Assembly: GCA_016794035.1 (NCBI GenBank)
Contig: JAEUHS010000019.1
Coordinates: 1-62,246 of the forward strand
Direction: 5' to 3'
DNA: 62,246 nucleotides
Origin: Planctomycetota bacterium
GTDB taxonomy: Bacteria; Planctomycetota; UBA1135; UBA2386
Below are positions 49,650-58,427 of this stretch, one piece after another. The notes under the pieces were generated by a model. The model was not told the DNA's origin. It did no database searches and saw only the letters and a program-made list of their open reading frames with translations. Numbering within the stretch: position 1 is the first letter of the stretch; the number at the start of each line of letters is the position of its first letter. The translations under genes and the position numbers were made by a program.

Positions 49650-51542
49650 TCAGGGCAGCAGGTGCATCTCGATCGCGTTCGACGCGTCGGTGAACAGCTC
49701 GGTGTCGCCGAGCAGGATGCAGCAGAAGTGCGTCGGCACCGCGCCGATGCCGGTCATCGGCGGCAGGTTGAACGTCGCGCGGCCGATGCCCTGGCTGTCG
49801 AGCAGGCCGGCGAAGGCGCTGAGGACCGGCGAGTTGAGGCCGGCGAGGCCGAGGTCGGTGAAGCCGTCCGGGTTCAGCGGCGCATGCACGGTCGGCGACA
49901 GCTGCACGCCCGGCACCGTGCCCGAGCCGCCCCAGGCGATCAGGTAGATCGTCGTCTGCAGGTCGGCGCACGGCGCGACGACCGTCGGGTGCAGGGTGCC
50001 GCCGGTCACCACCGACAGGCCACCGCTGTCGGCCGGGTAGAGCAGCGGATCGGCGTACTCCAGCCTGGTCGCGCACGGTCCGGCCTGGCCGACCACGACC
50101 GCGATGCGGCTGTTGTCCGTCTCGTTGCTCTCGGCGATCTGGTTGCTCCGGTCGACCACCGCATGCACGTAGTAGAGCTGCGGCTGCAGGCGCCACGGCA
50201 GCTGCACCTGCTTGGCTGCCAGCACGCTCTGCGCGGCGGTCAGTCCGTTCACCGGCGTGCTGCCGAGGTAGATGTCCTGAGTGGTCCACGTCGACGCGGT
50301 GGACAGGAAGAACTCGACGTCGAAGGCGCCGGCGGCCGCCGGACCGTCGTTGATCACGGTCGGCGACAGCGTCAACGACGCGCCCGGCTGCACGAACGTG
50401 GTGCCGGCCGTGAAGGTCGAGACGCGCAGCTGTGCCAGCGCCGGGTTGTCGACCGTGACCTGCCAGCTGTGCGATTCGCGCATCGTCGCCGCCGGGTCGC
50501 TGCGCACGAACGTCGTCTGGTCGAGCACCTCGACCGCGAGCGTGTGCGGGCCGAGCGGCGTCGTGCTGCCGTCGAGCAGGTAGCTGGTGCCGGTCGCGCC
50601 GGGGATCACGGCGCCGTCGAGCTTCCAGGTGATCAGCGGGTTGTTGGCCGCGGGCACGATGTGCGTGATCGAGAACGCCTGGGAGGCGTTGCTGGCGATC
50701 GTCACGCTCGCCGTCGCCGGCGTCGTGGTCACGATCGTGTCGACGACCGAGTTGGTGATCTTGCTGATCTGTTCGCGGCAGACGGAGCACAGCGTGACGC
50801 CGAGGCTGCGCATCATGCAGTTGCTGCGCGGACGATAGATGCCGAACTGGTAGTAGCGGGCGCCCTCGAAGGCGCTGATGTTGTCGGTGCCCCACCAGTG
50901 CGACCACTTCTGGCCGACCGGCGAGATCGTCACGTTGACCTGCGACGGCTCGGATCCCGTGTAGGTGCCGTAGGGGTAGTCGTACTCGTCGGCGAGCAGA
51001 CCGAGGCTGTGCCCCAGCTCGTGCACCTGCACGTTGCTCATCTGGCTGCCGTTGTAGCTGACCGCGAAGGTGCTGGCGCACCCGCCGTACCGCGAGGAGT
51101 TGACCAGCACCAGCACGCGGCCCTCGGTCGCCGGGGCCAGCGCCGCATCGGCGAGCGCCAGCGCGGTGTCGCCGATGTAGAGGCAGCGGTCCGTGCCGCC
51201 GACGTTGTAGGTCGAGTCGTAGGCGGTGTCGACGTAGATCGGCGGGGTGACGTCCGGCTGGTCGGCGCCGCTCTCGTTGCTGGCGCGGAACACGGAGTGC
51301 ACGTTGTAGTAGGCCGCGAACGTCGCGTACGGCTGCTGCTGGAACAGCGACGTCAGGAACGTCGTCACGTTCTGGTCGAACAGCGGCTGCTCGAAGGCCT
51401 GGTAGCCGTCGCCGAGGATCACCATGTCGTAGCGCGACTGCGTCGTGCCGTTGCTGATCACGGTCTGCACGATCGGCGCCTGCGCCGAGGCGTCGATGGC
51501 GCCCACCAGAGCGAGCGTCGCGGCGAGGGAGCGGCGGTTCAC
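49650..51542 (-). CDS. Secreted M64-type zinc peptidase with CARDB domain
   Basis: 630 residues with a signal peptide (to about residue 20). The peptidase domain has the zinc site HELGHSLGLLADEY (H174, E175, H178) and flanking segments of the IgA-peptidase M64 family (YDMVILGDGYQ at the start, YYNVHSVFRASNESGAD, GRVLVLVNSSRYGG, NCMMRSLGVTLCSVCREQ). Ig-like domains follow, including a CARDB-type module (YYVHAVVDRSNQIAESNETDNSR), then a ~120-residue C-terminal region. It would hydrolyse extracellular protein. The start is GTG, overlapping the preceding gene stop (GTGA), with GGAGG upstream. Confidence 0.82.
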   Translation of the reverse strand: MNRRSLAATLALVGAIDASAQAPIVQTVISNGTTQSRYDMVILGDGYQAFEQPLFDQNVTTFLTSLFQQQPYATFAAYYNVHSVFRASNESGADQPDVTPPIYVDTAYDSTYNVGGTDRCLYIGDTALALADAALAPATEGRVLVLVNSSRYGGCASTFAVSYNGSQMSNVQVHELGHSLGLLADEYDYPYGTYTGSEPSQVNVTISPVGQKWSHWWGTDNISAFEGARYYQFGIYRPRSNCMMRSLGVTLCSVCREQISKITNSVVDTIVTTTPATASVTIASNASQAFSITHIVPAANNPLITWKLDGAVIPGATGTSYLLDGSTTPLGPHTLAVEVLDQTTFVRSDPAATMRESHSWQVTVDNPALAQLRVSTFTAGTTFVQPGASLTLSPTVINDGPAAAGAFDVEFFLSTASTWTTQDIYLGSTPVNGLTAAQSVLAAKQVQLPWRLQPQLYYVHAVVDRSNQIAESNETDNSRIAVVVGQAGPCATRLEYADPLLYPADSGGLSVVTGGTLHPTVVAPCADLQTTIYLIAWGGSGTVPGVQLSPTVHAPLNPDGFTDLGLAGLNSPVLSAFAGLLDSQGIGRATFNLPPMTGIGAVPTHFCCILLGDTELFTDASNAIEMHLLP

Positions 51543-52030
51543 CTGCCACCTCCGGCGAGGTCGCGCACGCGGTCACCGGTGACGAGGCCGAGCGGCACTT
51601 CGCCGTTCGGCTCGCGCCGCACGAACGTGTAGCTGGCGGCGCCGACGAAGCGCGGCACGTTGACCAGCATCGCCACCTTCGGGTCGCGCACGATGCAGCC
51701 CTCGACCTCGACCTCGCCGCCCTTGCGCTCGGGCGCGAGGTCGAACGCCGACATGTCGAGCGGCACGGTGGCCAGCAGCGCACCGTCGGCGCCGCGCACG
51801 CGCAGCAGCCAGTCGCTGCGCAGGCCCTTCGGCACGCCGGCCCACGGGTCGGCCTTGGCGTTGACGTGCGTGACCGTCAGCTGGTCGCGGTCGCCCTGTA
51901 CGACGAACACGTAGTGGCCTTCGGCGGCAGGTGGCACGGGCGGGACGGGGGGCGTCGTGCCATCGGTGGCGACGAACCAGCTGAGCGTGGCGACCAGGAG
52001 GCCGCCACCGAGGAGGTGGGTGAGGTGCAT
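51539..52030 (-). CDS. Hypothetical exported protein
   Basis: 163 residues: a signal/anchor helix (HLLGGGLLVATLSWFVAT), a Pro-rich spacer, then a beta-rich domain (YVFVVQGDRDQLTVTHVNAKADPWAGV, GEVEVEGCIVRDPKVAMLVNVPRFVGAASYTFV). Not recognised. It overlaps the M64 peptidase start by GTGA. This tight coupling suggests it assists or inhibits the peptidase, but that is inference. A TATACT hexamer lies 29 nt before its ATG. Confidence 0.65.
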   Translation of the reverse strand: MHLTHLLGGGLLVATLSWFVATDGTTPPVPPVPPAAEGHYVFVVQGDRDQLTVTHVNAKADPWAGVPKGLRSDWLLRVRGADGALLATVPLDMSAFDLAPERKGGEVEVEGCIVRDPKVAMLVNVPRFVGAASYTFVRREPNGEVPLGLVTGDRVRDLAGGGR

Positions 52031-52059
52031 GGTGTCGGCAGGGGGCGGGCGGCCGCGGC

Positions 52060-52065
52060 AGTATA
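52060..52065 (-). promoter_or_regulatory. -10-like hexamer TATACT for the peptidase operon
   Basis: Minus-strand TATACT, 29 nt before ATG 52030, between divergent genes. Confidence 0.4.
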
Positions 52066-52082
52066 GCCACGGTGGAAAGCGG

Positions 52083-53222
52083 ATGGGGAACCTGCACAGT
52101 GGGCCGCCGATGAACTTCCGCGGCCGTGTGTTCCTGGCGCCCCTGACGAAAGGCGGCAACCTGCCGTTCCGGCGCCTCTGCCTCGCGCATGGCGCCGAGG
52201 TCACGATGGGTGAGATGGCCTACGCCTATCAGGTCAAGAAGCGCAGCAAGAGCGAGCTGGCGCTGCTGCGCAAGCACCCGGACGAGACCTGCTTCGGCGC
52301 CCAGATCGCCGCGTCGAAGCCGGCGGACGCGATCGTCGCCGGCAACGCCGCGGTCGAGCGCGGCGCCAGCTGGGTCGACCTCAACTGCGGCTGCCCGATC
52401 CACGACATCGTGCGCCGCGGCATGGGAGCCACGATGCTGCAGCGGCCGACGCAGCTCGGCAAGCTGGTCGCCGAGATGGTCAAAGGCATCCCGGTGCCGG
52501 TCAGCGTCAAGATCCGGCTCGGCTGGAGCGAGCACGACCAGAACGCCAGCGAGGTCGCGCGCGTGCTCGAGGAGTCCGGCGCCGCCGCGATCTGCGTGCA
52601 CGGCCGCACGCGCGAACAGCGTTACTCACGCGCCGCCGACTGGGACGCGATCGCGCGCATCGCCGCCGAACGTTCGATTCCGGTGATCGGCAACGGCGAC
52701 CTGCTGACCTGGTACGAGACGCACGCACGTTGGCGGCAGAGCGGCGTCGCGTCGGTGATGCTCGGCCGGGGTGCCTTGATCAAGCCGTGGCTGTTCCGCG
52801 AGATCGCCGAGAAGCAGGCGTGGGAACCGACCGCCGAGCAGCGGCTCGCGGTCTACCACGACCTGGCGCAGAAGATGAAGGCCCACTTCCGCGACGACGA
52901 GAAAGGTCGTGAGCGCGCGATGCGCTTCCTGCCATGGCACTTCGAGTTCTTCTGCCGCTACCGGCCGCTGCCGGCCGCCGGCTGGGAAGAGGCGTCGCGA
53001 GCGCACCCGCTGATGCAGACGCGCTTCGCCGACGACGAGCCGGACCTGCCGGTGCTCGAACGCCTGCTGCGCGACCCGCGGCCCGAACTGCACCAGCGGC
53101 TGGCGACGCTGCTGTGGGAAGCCGCCGACCCGGCCGAGGCCGAAGCGCGCGCGCTGCTGCTCGCGGCCGAGATGCCGCCGGTCGGCGGTCAGGCCGCCGA
53201 GGTCGCGACGGCGCACGGCTAG
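52083..53222 (+). CDS. dus: tRNA-dihydrouridine synthase, Dus3-like
   Basis: 379 residues. An FMN-binding TIM barrel: VFLAPLTKGGNLPFRRLCLAHGAEVTMGEMA, catalytic Cys in DLNCGCP (about C104), PVSVKIRLGW, ICVHGRTREQRYSRAADWDAI and IPVIGNGDLLTWYE, GVASVMLGRGALIKPWLF. APLTxxGNLPFRR and GADVTxGEMA resemble eukaryotic Dus3 more than bacterial DusA/B/C. It reduces uridine to dihydrouridine in tRNA with NADPH. The start is ATG 52083; ATG 52110 is an alternative, nine codons later, at the start of the fold. Confidence 0.85.
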   Translation: MGNLHSGPPMNFRGRVFLAPLTKGGNLPFRRLCLAHGAEVTMGEMAYAYQVKKRSKSELALLRKHPDETCFGAQIAASKPADAIVAGNAAVERGASWVDLNCGCPIHDIVRRGMGATMLQRPTQLGKLVAEMVKGIPVPVSVKIRLGWSEHDQNASEVARVLEESGAAAICVHGRTREQRYSRAADWDAIARIAAERSIPVIGNGDLLTWYETHARWRQSGVASVMLGRGALIKPWLFREIAEKQAWEPTAEQRLAVYHDLAQKMKAHFRDDEKGRERAMRFLPWHFEFFCRYRPLPAAGWEEASRAHPLMQTRFADDEPDLPVLERLLRDPRPELHQRLATLLWEAADPAEAEARALLLAAEMPPVGGQAAEVATAHG

Positions 53223-53270
53223 GCGCCCTGTCCGCGGAGCGTCGGGCCCGGCTCCGGCCGGGGGTTTGAG

Positions 53271-53313
53271 AAAATGGAGTAGCCAACTCCATTTTCGAGC
53301 CGAAAATGGAGTT
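53271..53313. repeat. AAAATGGAGT palindrome plus a third copy abutting the start codon
   Basis: AAAATGGAGT (53271-53280) and its complement (53286-53295) form a 10-bp inverted repeat around a 5-base loop. A direct copy AAAATGGAGTT (53303-53313) ends at the GTG start of the ATPase gene. It stands out as AT-rich in GC-rich DNA. A self-binding operator, or a signature of the mobile gene, are both possible. Confidence 0.7.
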
Positions 53314-54444
53314 GTGTATTCCAGATCCCTGACAGCCCCGAAGACCAGCTTCTGCCTGTTCGGGCCCCGTGGCACCGGCAAGTCCTCGTGGGTGAGGGCG
53401 ACCCTTCCCGACGCGGTGTTGGTCGACCTGCTCGCTGCCGATGTGCACAACCGCCTGGTCGCAGAGCCCGGCCGACTGGAAGGCATGATCCCGCCGCAGC
53501 ATCGCGGCTGGGTCGTGATCGACGAAGTGCAGAAGATCCCCGCCCTGCTCGACGAGGTGCATCGCCTGATCGAGACCAAGAAGTGGCGCTTCGCCCTCAC
53601 CGGATCCAGCGCGCGCAAGCTCCGCCGCGGCGGGGCCAACCTGTTGGCTGGCCGCGCGCGCACCCACCATCTCTTCCCGCTGACGGCGGCAGAACTCGGC
53701 AAGGACTTCGACCTCGGGCATGCCGTTCGATTCGGTGGTCTGCCGAGCGTCTGGGTCGACGAGGATCCCGCCGACTTCCTCACCAGCTACGTGCGGACCT
53801 ACCTGCAGGAGGAGGTGTTGCAGGAGGGCCTCACTCGCAACCTCGCCGGGTTCACGCGCTTCCTCGAAGCGGCGTCCTTCAGTCAGGCGAGCGTGCTCAA
53901 CATCTCGGCGGTGGCTCGGGACTGTGGTGTCGAGCGCAAGGTGGTCGAGCAGTGGTTCACGGCGCTCGAGGACCTGTTGCTGGCCGTGCGCCTGCCGGTC
54001 TTCCGTCATCGCGCGAAACGAGCCATGACGATGCACCCGCGCTTCTTCCTGTTCGACGCCGGTGTCTATCGCACCCTGCGTCCGCGTGGACCCATCGACT
54101 CGCCGGAGGAGATCGATGGTGCCGCCATCGAGACCTTCATGCTCAACGAGCTGCTCGCGACGAATGCGTATCTGGGGCTGGGTTACGACGTGAGCACGTG
54201 GCGAACCGCCGCTGGCCTGGAAGTCGACTTCGTGCTCTACGGCGAACGCGGCCTGCATGCGATCGAGGTGAAACGGGCCGCACAGCTGCGCGACCGCGAC
54301 TTCGCGGGGCTGGCCGCATTCGGTGACGACTACCCGGTGGCCAAGCGCTGGTTGCTGCACGGTGGGCGCGTGCGCCAGCACCGGGATGGGGTCCAGGTGC
54401 TGCCCCTGTCGGCGGGGTTGCAGGAGTTGCTGACGGCGCTCTGA
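53314..54444 (+). CDS. AAA+ ATPase with DUF4143-type C-terminal domain
   Basis: 376 residues. The P-loop FGPRGTGKSS lies at about 17-25, Walker B is VIDEVQKIP, and sensor-1 is ALTGSSARKLRRGGANLLAGRA. A winged-helix-like middle (LNISAVARDCGVERKVVEQWFTALEDLLL) and a C-terminal PD-(D/E)XK-like fold (GLEVDFVLYGERGLHAIEVKRA) complete the architecture of this broadly distributed family (AAA_14/DUF4143). Functions are largely unknown, possibly DNA- or defence-related. The start is GTG immediately after the AAAATGGAGTT copy; an earlier in-frame TTG at 53266 would translate the repeat. Codon use is less GC-rich than neighbours, so it is probably acquired. Confidence 0.8.
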   Translation: MYSRSLTAPKTSFCLFGPRGTGKSSWVRATLPDAVLVDLLAADVHNRLVAEPGRLEGMIPPQHRGWVVIDEVQKIPALLDEVHRLIETKKWRFALTGSSARKLRRGGANLLAGRARTHHLFPLTAAELGKDFDLGHAVRFGGLPSVWVDEDPADFLTSYVRTYLQEEVLQEGLTRNLAGFTRFLEAASFSQASVLNISAVARDCGVERKVVEQWFTALEDLLLAVRLPVFRHRAKRAMTMHPRFFLFDAGVYRTLRPRGPIDSPEEIDGAAIETFMLNELLATNAYLGLGYDVSTWRTAAGLEVDFVLYGERGLHAIEVKRAAQLRDRDFAGLAAFGDDYPVAKRWLLHGGRVRQHRDGVQVLPLSAGLQELLTAL

Positions 54445-54447
54445 CCT

Positions 54448-54612
54448 CGCGGCGAAGCAAGCTGCGCTCGGCGGTGTCCCTGTCGCTCACTTGCTTCGTC
54501 GACCCGTCCCTCGCGCTAGGCGCTCGGTCCGGCTCGCAAGGCGAGTTCGTCCGCCCCAGCGGCGGCGAAGCAAGCTCCGCTCGCCACTGGGGCGTCGCTC
54601 ACTGCTTCTCGG
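54448..54612. repeat. Two-copy ~53-bp hairpin-bearing repeat
   Basis: Unit 1 (about 54448-54500) and unit 2 (about 54561-54612) share CGAAGCAAGCT and GTCGCTCACT with a 113-bp offset. Within unit 1, CGAAGCAAG (54453) pairs with CTTGCTTCG (54490). Unit 2 has the same layout but an imperfect right arm, and it overlaps the end of the EF-hand gene. These may act as a bidirectional terminator between convergent genes or be a REP-like element. Confidence 0.6.
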
Positions 54613-57004
54613 TGACCGTGATCTCGACGTGGCTGCCGCTGACGGCGTCGGAGACGACCAGCGTCGCGGGCTTCATGTCGGCGGGGATCGTCAGCGTCGC
54701 CTTGCCGGCTTCGACCTTCAGCGCCGGCAGTGCCGCCGGTGCGTTGCTGTCGGTCGTGTTGGTGACCTGCAGATCGACGGCGCCCGACTTGACCGTGAAG
54801 ACGATCGCGTCGCCGGGCATGCCGGTGGTCCTGTCGGCCGACAGGCCGAGCTCGGTGTGGTGCGCCGGCACGTGGTCCGGCAGCCACTTGTGCAGCAGGT
54901 TCGTGCGGTAGAGGCCATAGGTGACGGCGCCGAGGATCAGCAGCACCACGATCAGGCGCGGCCAGACGCTCTTCTTCGGCGCGTACGGGTCGATCAGCGA
55001 ACGGTTGCTGCCGGCGGGGATCTTCGGCAGTTCGGTCAGCGACGTGCCGAGCGGGATGTTGACGCGGGTCAGCGTGTTCACGGCCCAGCCGTTGGCGTCG
55101 AGGATCGGGCCGAGGTTGCGCGTGCGCAGCTTCAGCCAGGCGATGAACATCGACGGGCCGGAGATCGCCAGCAGCAGGCCGACGATGCCGATCGGGATCC
55201 ACGGGCCGAGGCCGAAGAACCCGGCCAGCAGGCCGGCGAGCGCGGTGCTGATGCCGCCGACGGCGACACCGAGCGCGGCGATCATGCCGATGTCGAACTT
55301 CGGCTTCGGCGGCGCGGCGCCCTTCGCCGCTTCCCCGGCCGCCGCGGCGCCGGTCGCGAGCCTGGCGTTCGCGGCCTCGTCGGCGGCAGCGGCCTTCTTG
55401 GCGACCGCCTCCTGGATGGCGCGCAGCACCTTCTTGTAGGGCGACCAGAACGCCTGGCGGATGCTGATCGGGTTGCTGACGACCTTGGTGATCGTCGCGT
55501 TCCAGTCGTTGCCCTTGCGGTCGTAGAAGATGCCGTTGCGGCCCTCGAACAGGTTGTCGCTGTCGCCGGCCGTGAAGGCGCAGGCGACGCTCATCGTCTG
55601 GCCACCCGGTCGCTTGCAGTCGACGTAGGCGAGGAACGCGTTGGACATCGGCGCCATCTTGCCGTGCTTGCCGGCGTCCTGGACGTGGAAGCACCTGTCG
55701 CAGGCGCGGCCGTCCAGGTAGAGCGTGCCGGCCTGGAAGATCGCGCCGCGGCGCGCATAGAAGTCCGTGAAGCTGACGTAGTTGTTCAGCAGTCTGTGGA
55801 AGTCGCGGTGCAGGTGGGCGAGCTTCTCGACGCGCGCCATCGCGTCGACTTCGCCGGCGACGGCGAGATCCTCGGCGATGACCTGCTCCAGCGCCGCCTT
55901 GCTCTTGCCGGCGAGGATCTCGCGCACGCGCTTGATGCCCAGCGGCGCGACGGCGCCGCCGGCCTGCTTGCCGAGCCACGTGGCGTGGGCCTCGAACTTC
56001 GACGCCAGCGCGGTCCAGTCGGCTTCGGTCAGCGTGTCCTTGTCCTTGCAGCACGCCGCCTTGAACGCCGCGACCTTGCCGGCCCAGGCCGGGTTGACGC
56101 CCTTGCTCAGCGGCAACGGCTTGTCCGCCGCGACGATCGCCAGCGGGAAGTTCACGACTTCGTCGGCGGTGATCGTCAGGTCCTTGGCGGCGGCCGCGAC
56201 GTAGGCATCCTGTTCGCGGTTGACCGCGGCGAGGGAGCGCGCGTCGAACGCGGCGAGGCGGCAGCGGCCGAAGTAGTCGTCGATCTTCGCGCGCACGGCG
56301 CTGAACGCCGCATACCCGGCCGCCGTGGCGTCGCCGAACGGCAGCACGTTCTTGGCGTCGGCCTCGCCGGTCTTGGTCCACGCATCGAAGTCGGCGCAGG
56401 CGGTGAAGAAGGCCTCGAGCTGGGCCTTGTCGTAGCCGAGCTGGCCGGAGCGGTCCTTGGCGCCGCCCATGCACTTGACGACGTCGGCGGCGACCGCGCG
56501 CACCTTCTCGTCGTCGATGGCCGCGGGCGGCACGATGCCATCGCCGTTGCGCTTGGCCGCGGCGAAGAACTCGGCCGTCTTGCTGGTGTCGGCGACGGTG
56601 ATCACCGCCGCTTCCTTGCCGAGGCTCTGCAGCGTGTGCTGCGCCGAGGCCAGCAGCGCCTTGCCTTCGGCGGTGTCCTTGCGCAGGTTCGCCAGCGCGA
56701 CGCCGTCCTTGCCCTCGACCAGCGCGTCGGGGTTCGCCAGCACCTCACGCAGCCAGCTGGCCGCGGCGAGGATCTCGGGCGGCCGCACGTGGCCGTCGCC
56801 GTCGGCATCGAGCAACGTCAGCGTGCGGGCGTCGATCTCGAGCCCCTTGGTCGGGCAGCTCAGCGCGACCCAGAGCTTCTGGTCGAGCTGGTCGAGGTGG
56901 ACGATGTCGGCGCCTTTGTCGAGGCGGACCTGGTCGACACCGCCGGCGCGGTAGAACGACCAGCGATGGGGGGCGGACTTGGGAGCGGGCTGGGCCATGG
57001 GCAT
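54599..57004 (-). CDS. Large EF-hand-containing membrane protein, unknown
   Basis: 801 residues without a signal peptide. An EF-hand loop DADGDGHVRPPEI lies near residue 71, with further acidic helices. A long helical body (~residues 90-530) includes Lys/Ala-rich stretches and a CDRCFHV Cys pair. Two hydrophobic segments (IGMIAALGVAVGGISTALAGLLAGFFGLGPWIPIGIVGLLLAI) are followed by a cytoplasmic linker, then another membrane helix (LIVVLLILGAVTYGLY) and a ~90-residue beta-rich C-terminal domain. I do not recognise the family. ATG 57004 and ATG 56998 are both in frame. It ends convergently with the DUF4143 gene. Confidence 0.6.
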   Translation of the reverse strand: MPMAQPAPKSAPHRWSFYRAGGVDQVRLDKGADIVHLDQLDQKLWVALSCPTKGLEIDARTLTLLDADGDGHVRPPEILAAASWLREVLANPDALVEGKDGVALANLRKDTAEGKALLASAQHTLQSLGKEAAVITVADTSKTAEFFAAAKRNGDGIVPPAAIDDEKVRAVAADVVKCMGGAKDRSGQLGYDKAQLEAFFTACADFDAWTKTGEADAKNVLPFGDATAAGYAAFSAVRAKIDDYFGRCRLAAFDARSLAAVNREQDAYVAAAAKDLTITADEVVNFPLAIVAADKPLPLSKGVNPAWAGKVAAFKAACCKDKDTLTEADWTALASKFEAHATWLGKQAGGAVAPLGIKRVREILAGKSKAALEQVIAEDLAVAGEVDAMARVEKLAHLHRDFHRLLNNYVSFTDFYARRGAIFQAGTLYLDGRACDRCFHVQDAGKHGKMAPMSNAFLAYVDCKRPGGQTMSVACAFTAGDSDNLFEGRNGIFYDRKGNDWNATITKVVSNPISIRQAFWSPYKKVLRAIQEAVAKKAAAADEAANARLATGAAAAGEAAKGAAPPKPKFDIGMIAALGVAVGGISTALAGLLAGFFGLGPWIPIGIVGLLLAISGPSMFIAWLKLRTRNLGPILDANGWAVNTLTRVNIPLGTSLTELPKIPAGSNRSLIDPYAPKKSVWPRLIVVLLILGAVTYGLYRTNLLHKWLPDHVPAHHTELGLSADRTTGMPGDAIVFTVKSGAVDLQVTNTTDSNAPAALPALKVEAGKATLTIPADMKPATLVVSDAVSGSHVEITVTEKQ

Positions 57005-57178
57005 GGGCAACGGCGAGGTGGGAGGTTCGGTGTGTCTGCGAAGCGGGGGTGCCGATTCGGGGGCGGAGGAGTTTCGCCACGGCCATGTCCAGGTCAAGCG
57101 AGAGCCCCACGAAGCGGCCCTGATCCCGACTCGGGAGAACTCCGGATGCCCGGCGCCAGCCGCCGACGCGGGCCGCGG

Positions 57179-58369
57179 TCAACGGTCGTCGACTACGGCG
57201 GTGCCGAAGTGCGTATAGGTCGGCCGCTCCTCGCCGAGCTTGTCGCTCGGCACGTTGCCGATGCCGCCGAACACCTTCAGATACATGCAGGTCGAGCCGC
57301 CCTCGTCGCAGAGCATGCCGTCGTGCGCGCCGAACGCCGCGAGCAGGTCGCCGGCCTCCGGTCGCGTCATGCCCCAGCTGCGCTCCTGGCGGCCGTCGAC
57401 GACCAGCAGGAACAGCCGCGATCCGGCCGCGTCGATCGCCATCGCCGTGCGCGGCTGGCGATTGCGGAACTCGCGTGCGTCGACCTCGCCGCCGACCAGC
57501 AGGTCGACGCGGCCCCAGATAGCGTTCCAGGCGTCCGGCGGCAGCTCGCGCGCGGTCGCCGCCGCCGCGGTGAAGGTGGCGTGGTTCTGCGCGTCGAAGC
57601 ACAGGAACGGGCGCGGATTGTCCGGCTGCTCGCGCAGCAGGCAGGTGCCGCGCTGGACCAGGTAGCCCTGCCAGGGGCCGAGCCCGCAGCCCGGGCGGCC
57701 CGAGTTGCCCGCCTCGCCGTTGATCGCGACGGTGCAGTCGTGGCGGCGCGCGAACGTCGACGTCATCGTCTTCTCGGCCAGGCTGTCGCCGATCACGATC
57801 GCCAGCGACGGGCAACGTAGGTCGACGATCGCCAGCAGCGCCGCGAGCGGCGGGTCGGCGATGGCGAGCTCGACCACGTCGGTCGCTTCGTCGCACAGCA
57901 GCGCCGTCGTCTCGACCCTGCCGAAGCGCTGCGTCAGCCGCTCCTCGGCGCGCGCGCGGTCGAACAGCCACGTCTGCCGCTTCGGCGCCTGCTTGCCGGT
58001 CGCGCGCAGCAGCGCGGTGATGCTGGCCCGCGTCTGCGCGCGCAGGTTGGCGACTCCGTCCTGCAGGACCGCGATCTTGCGGTCGACGACGACGACGCAG
58101 CCGGTGATCACGCAGCCGACCAGGATCCACCGCAGCGCGCGCACCGACCGCCCGCGCCGCGAACGGCGGTGCAGCCACCAGGCCCCCAGGGCCGCCAGCG
58201 CGGCGATCACGCCGAGCAGCGCCAGCAGCGGCATCTCGAGCAGCCGCTGGCTGGCCTCGACGAGGCCGTCCAGCAGCCGGTTGGCGGTCTCGGCGCGCGT
58301 GTCCGACGCCGGTGGCCTGTCGGGTGCCTGCGTCAGCAGGTCGGGTGGAACGATCGCGACGCGGAGCAC
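57179..58369 (-). CDS. Phosphodiester glycosidase (NAGPA-like) membrane protein
   Basis: 396 residues. Two membrane helices (about 38-55 and 70-87) precede a soluble domain of the PF09992 family. RTAMAIDAAGSRLFLLVVDGRQ, SWGMTRPEAGDLLAAFGAHDGMLCDEGGSTCMYL matches the catalytic D-GGGST region, although DEGGST replaces DGGGST. The family removes GlcNAc or related sugars from phosphodiesters in walls or glycoproteins. The GTG start is supported by TACTCT exactly 6 nt upstream. Confidence 0.75.
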   Translation of the reverse strand: MLRVAIVPPDLLTQAPDRPPASDTRAETANRLLDGLVEASQRLLEMPLLALLGVIAALAALGAWWLHRRSRRGRSVRALRWILVGCVITGCVVVVDRKIAVLQDGVANLRAQTRASITALLRATGKQAPKRQTWLFDRARAEERLTQRFGRVETTALLCDEATDVVELAIADPPLAALLAIVDLRCPSLAIVIGDSLAEKTMTSTFARRHDCTVAINGEAGNSGRPGCGLGPWQGYLVQRGTCLLREQPDNPRPFLCFDAQNHATFTAAAATARELPPDAWNAIWGRVDLLVGGEVDAREFRNRQPRTAMAIDAAGSRLFLLVVDGRQERSWGMTRPEAGDLLAAFGAHDGMLCDEGGSTCMYLKVFGGIGNVPSDKLGEERPTYTHFGTAVVDDR

Positions 58370-58375
58370 GGCGCC

Positions 58376-58381
58376 AGAGTA
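58376..58381 (-). promoter_or_regulatory. -10-like hexamer TACTCT before phosphodiester glycosidase gene
   Basis: Minus-strand TACTCT ends 6 nt before GTG 58369. Confidence 0.47.
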
Positions 58382-58427
58382 GCGCACCGTGGGCCGACCT
58401 GGAATCGCGCCGCGGGCGCGGTGCTGG

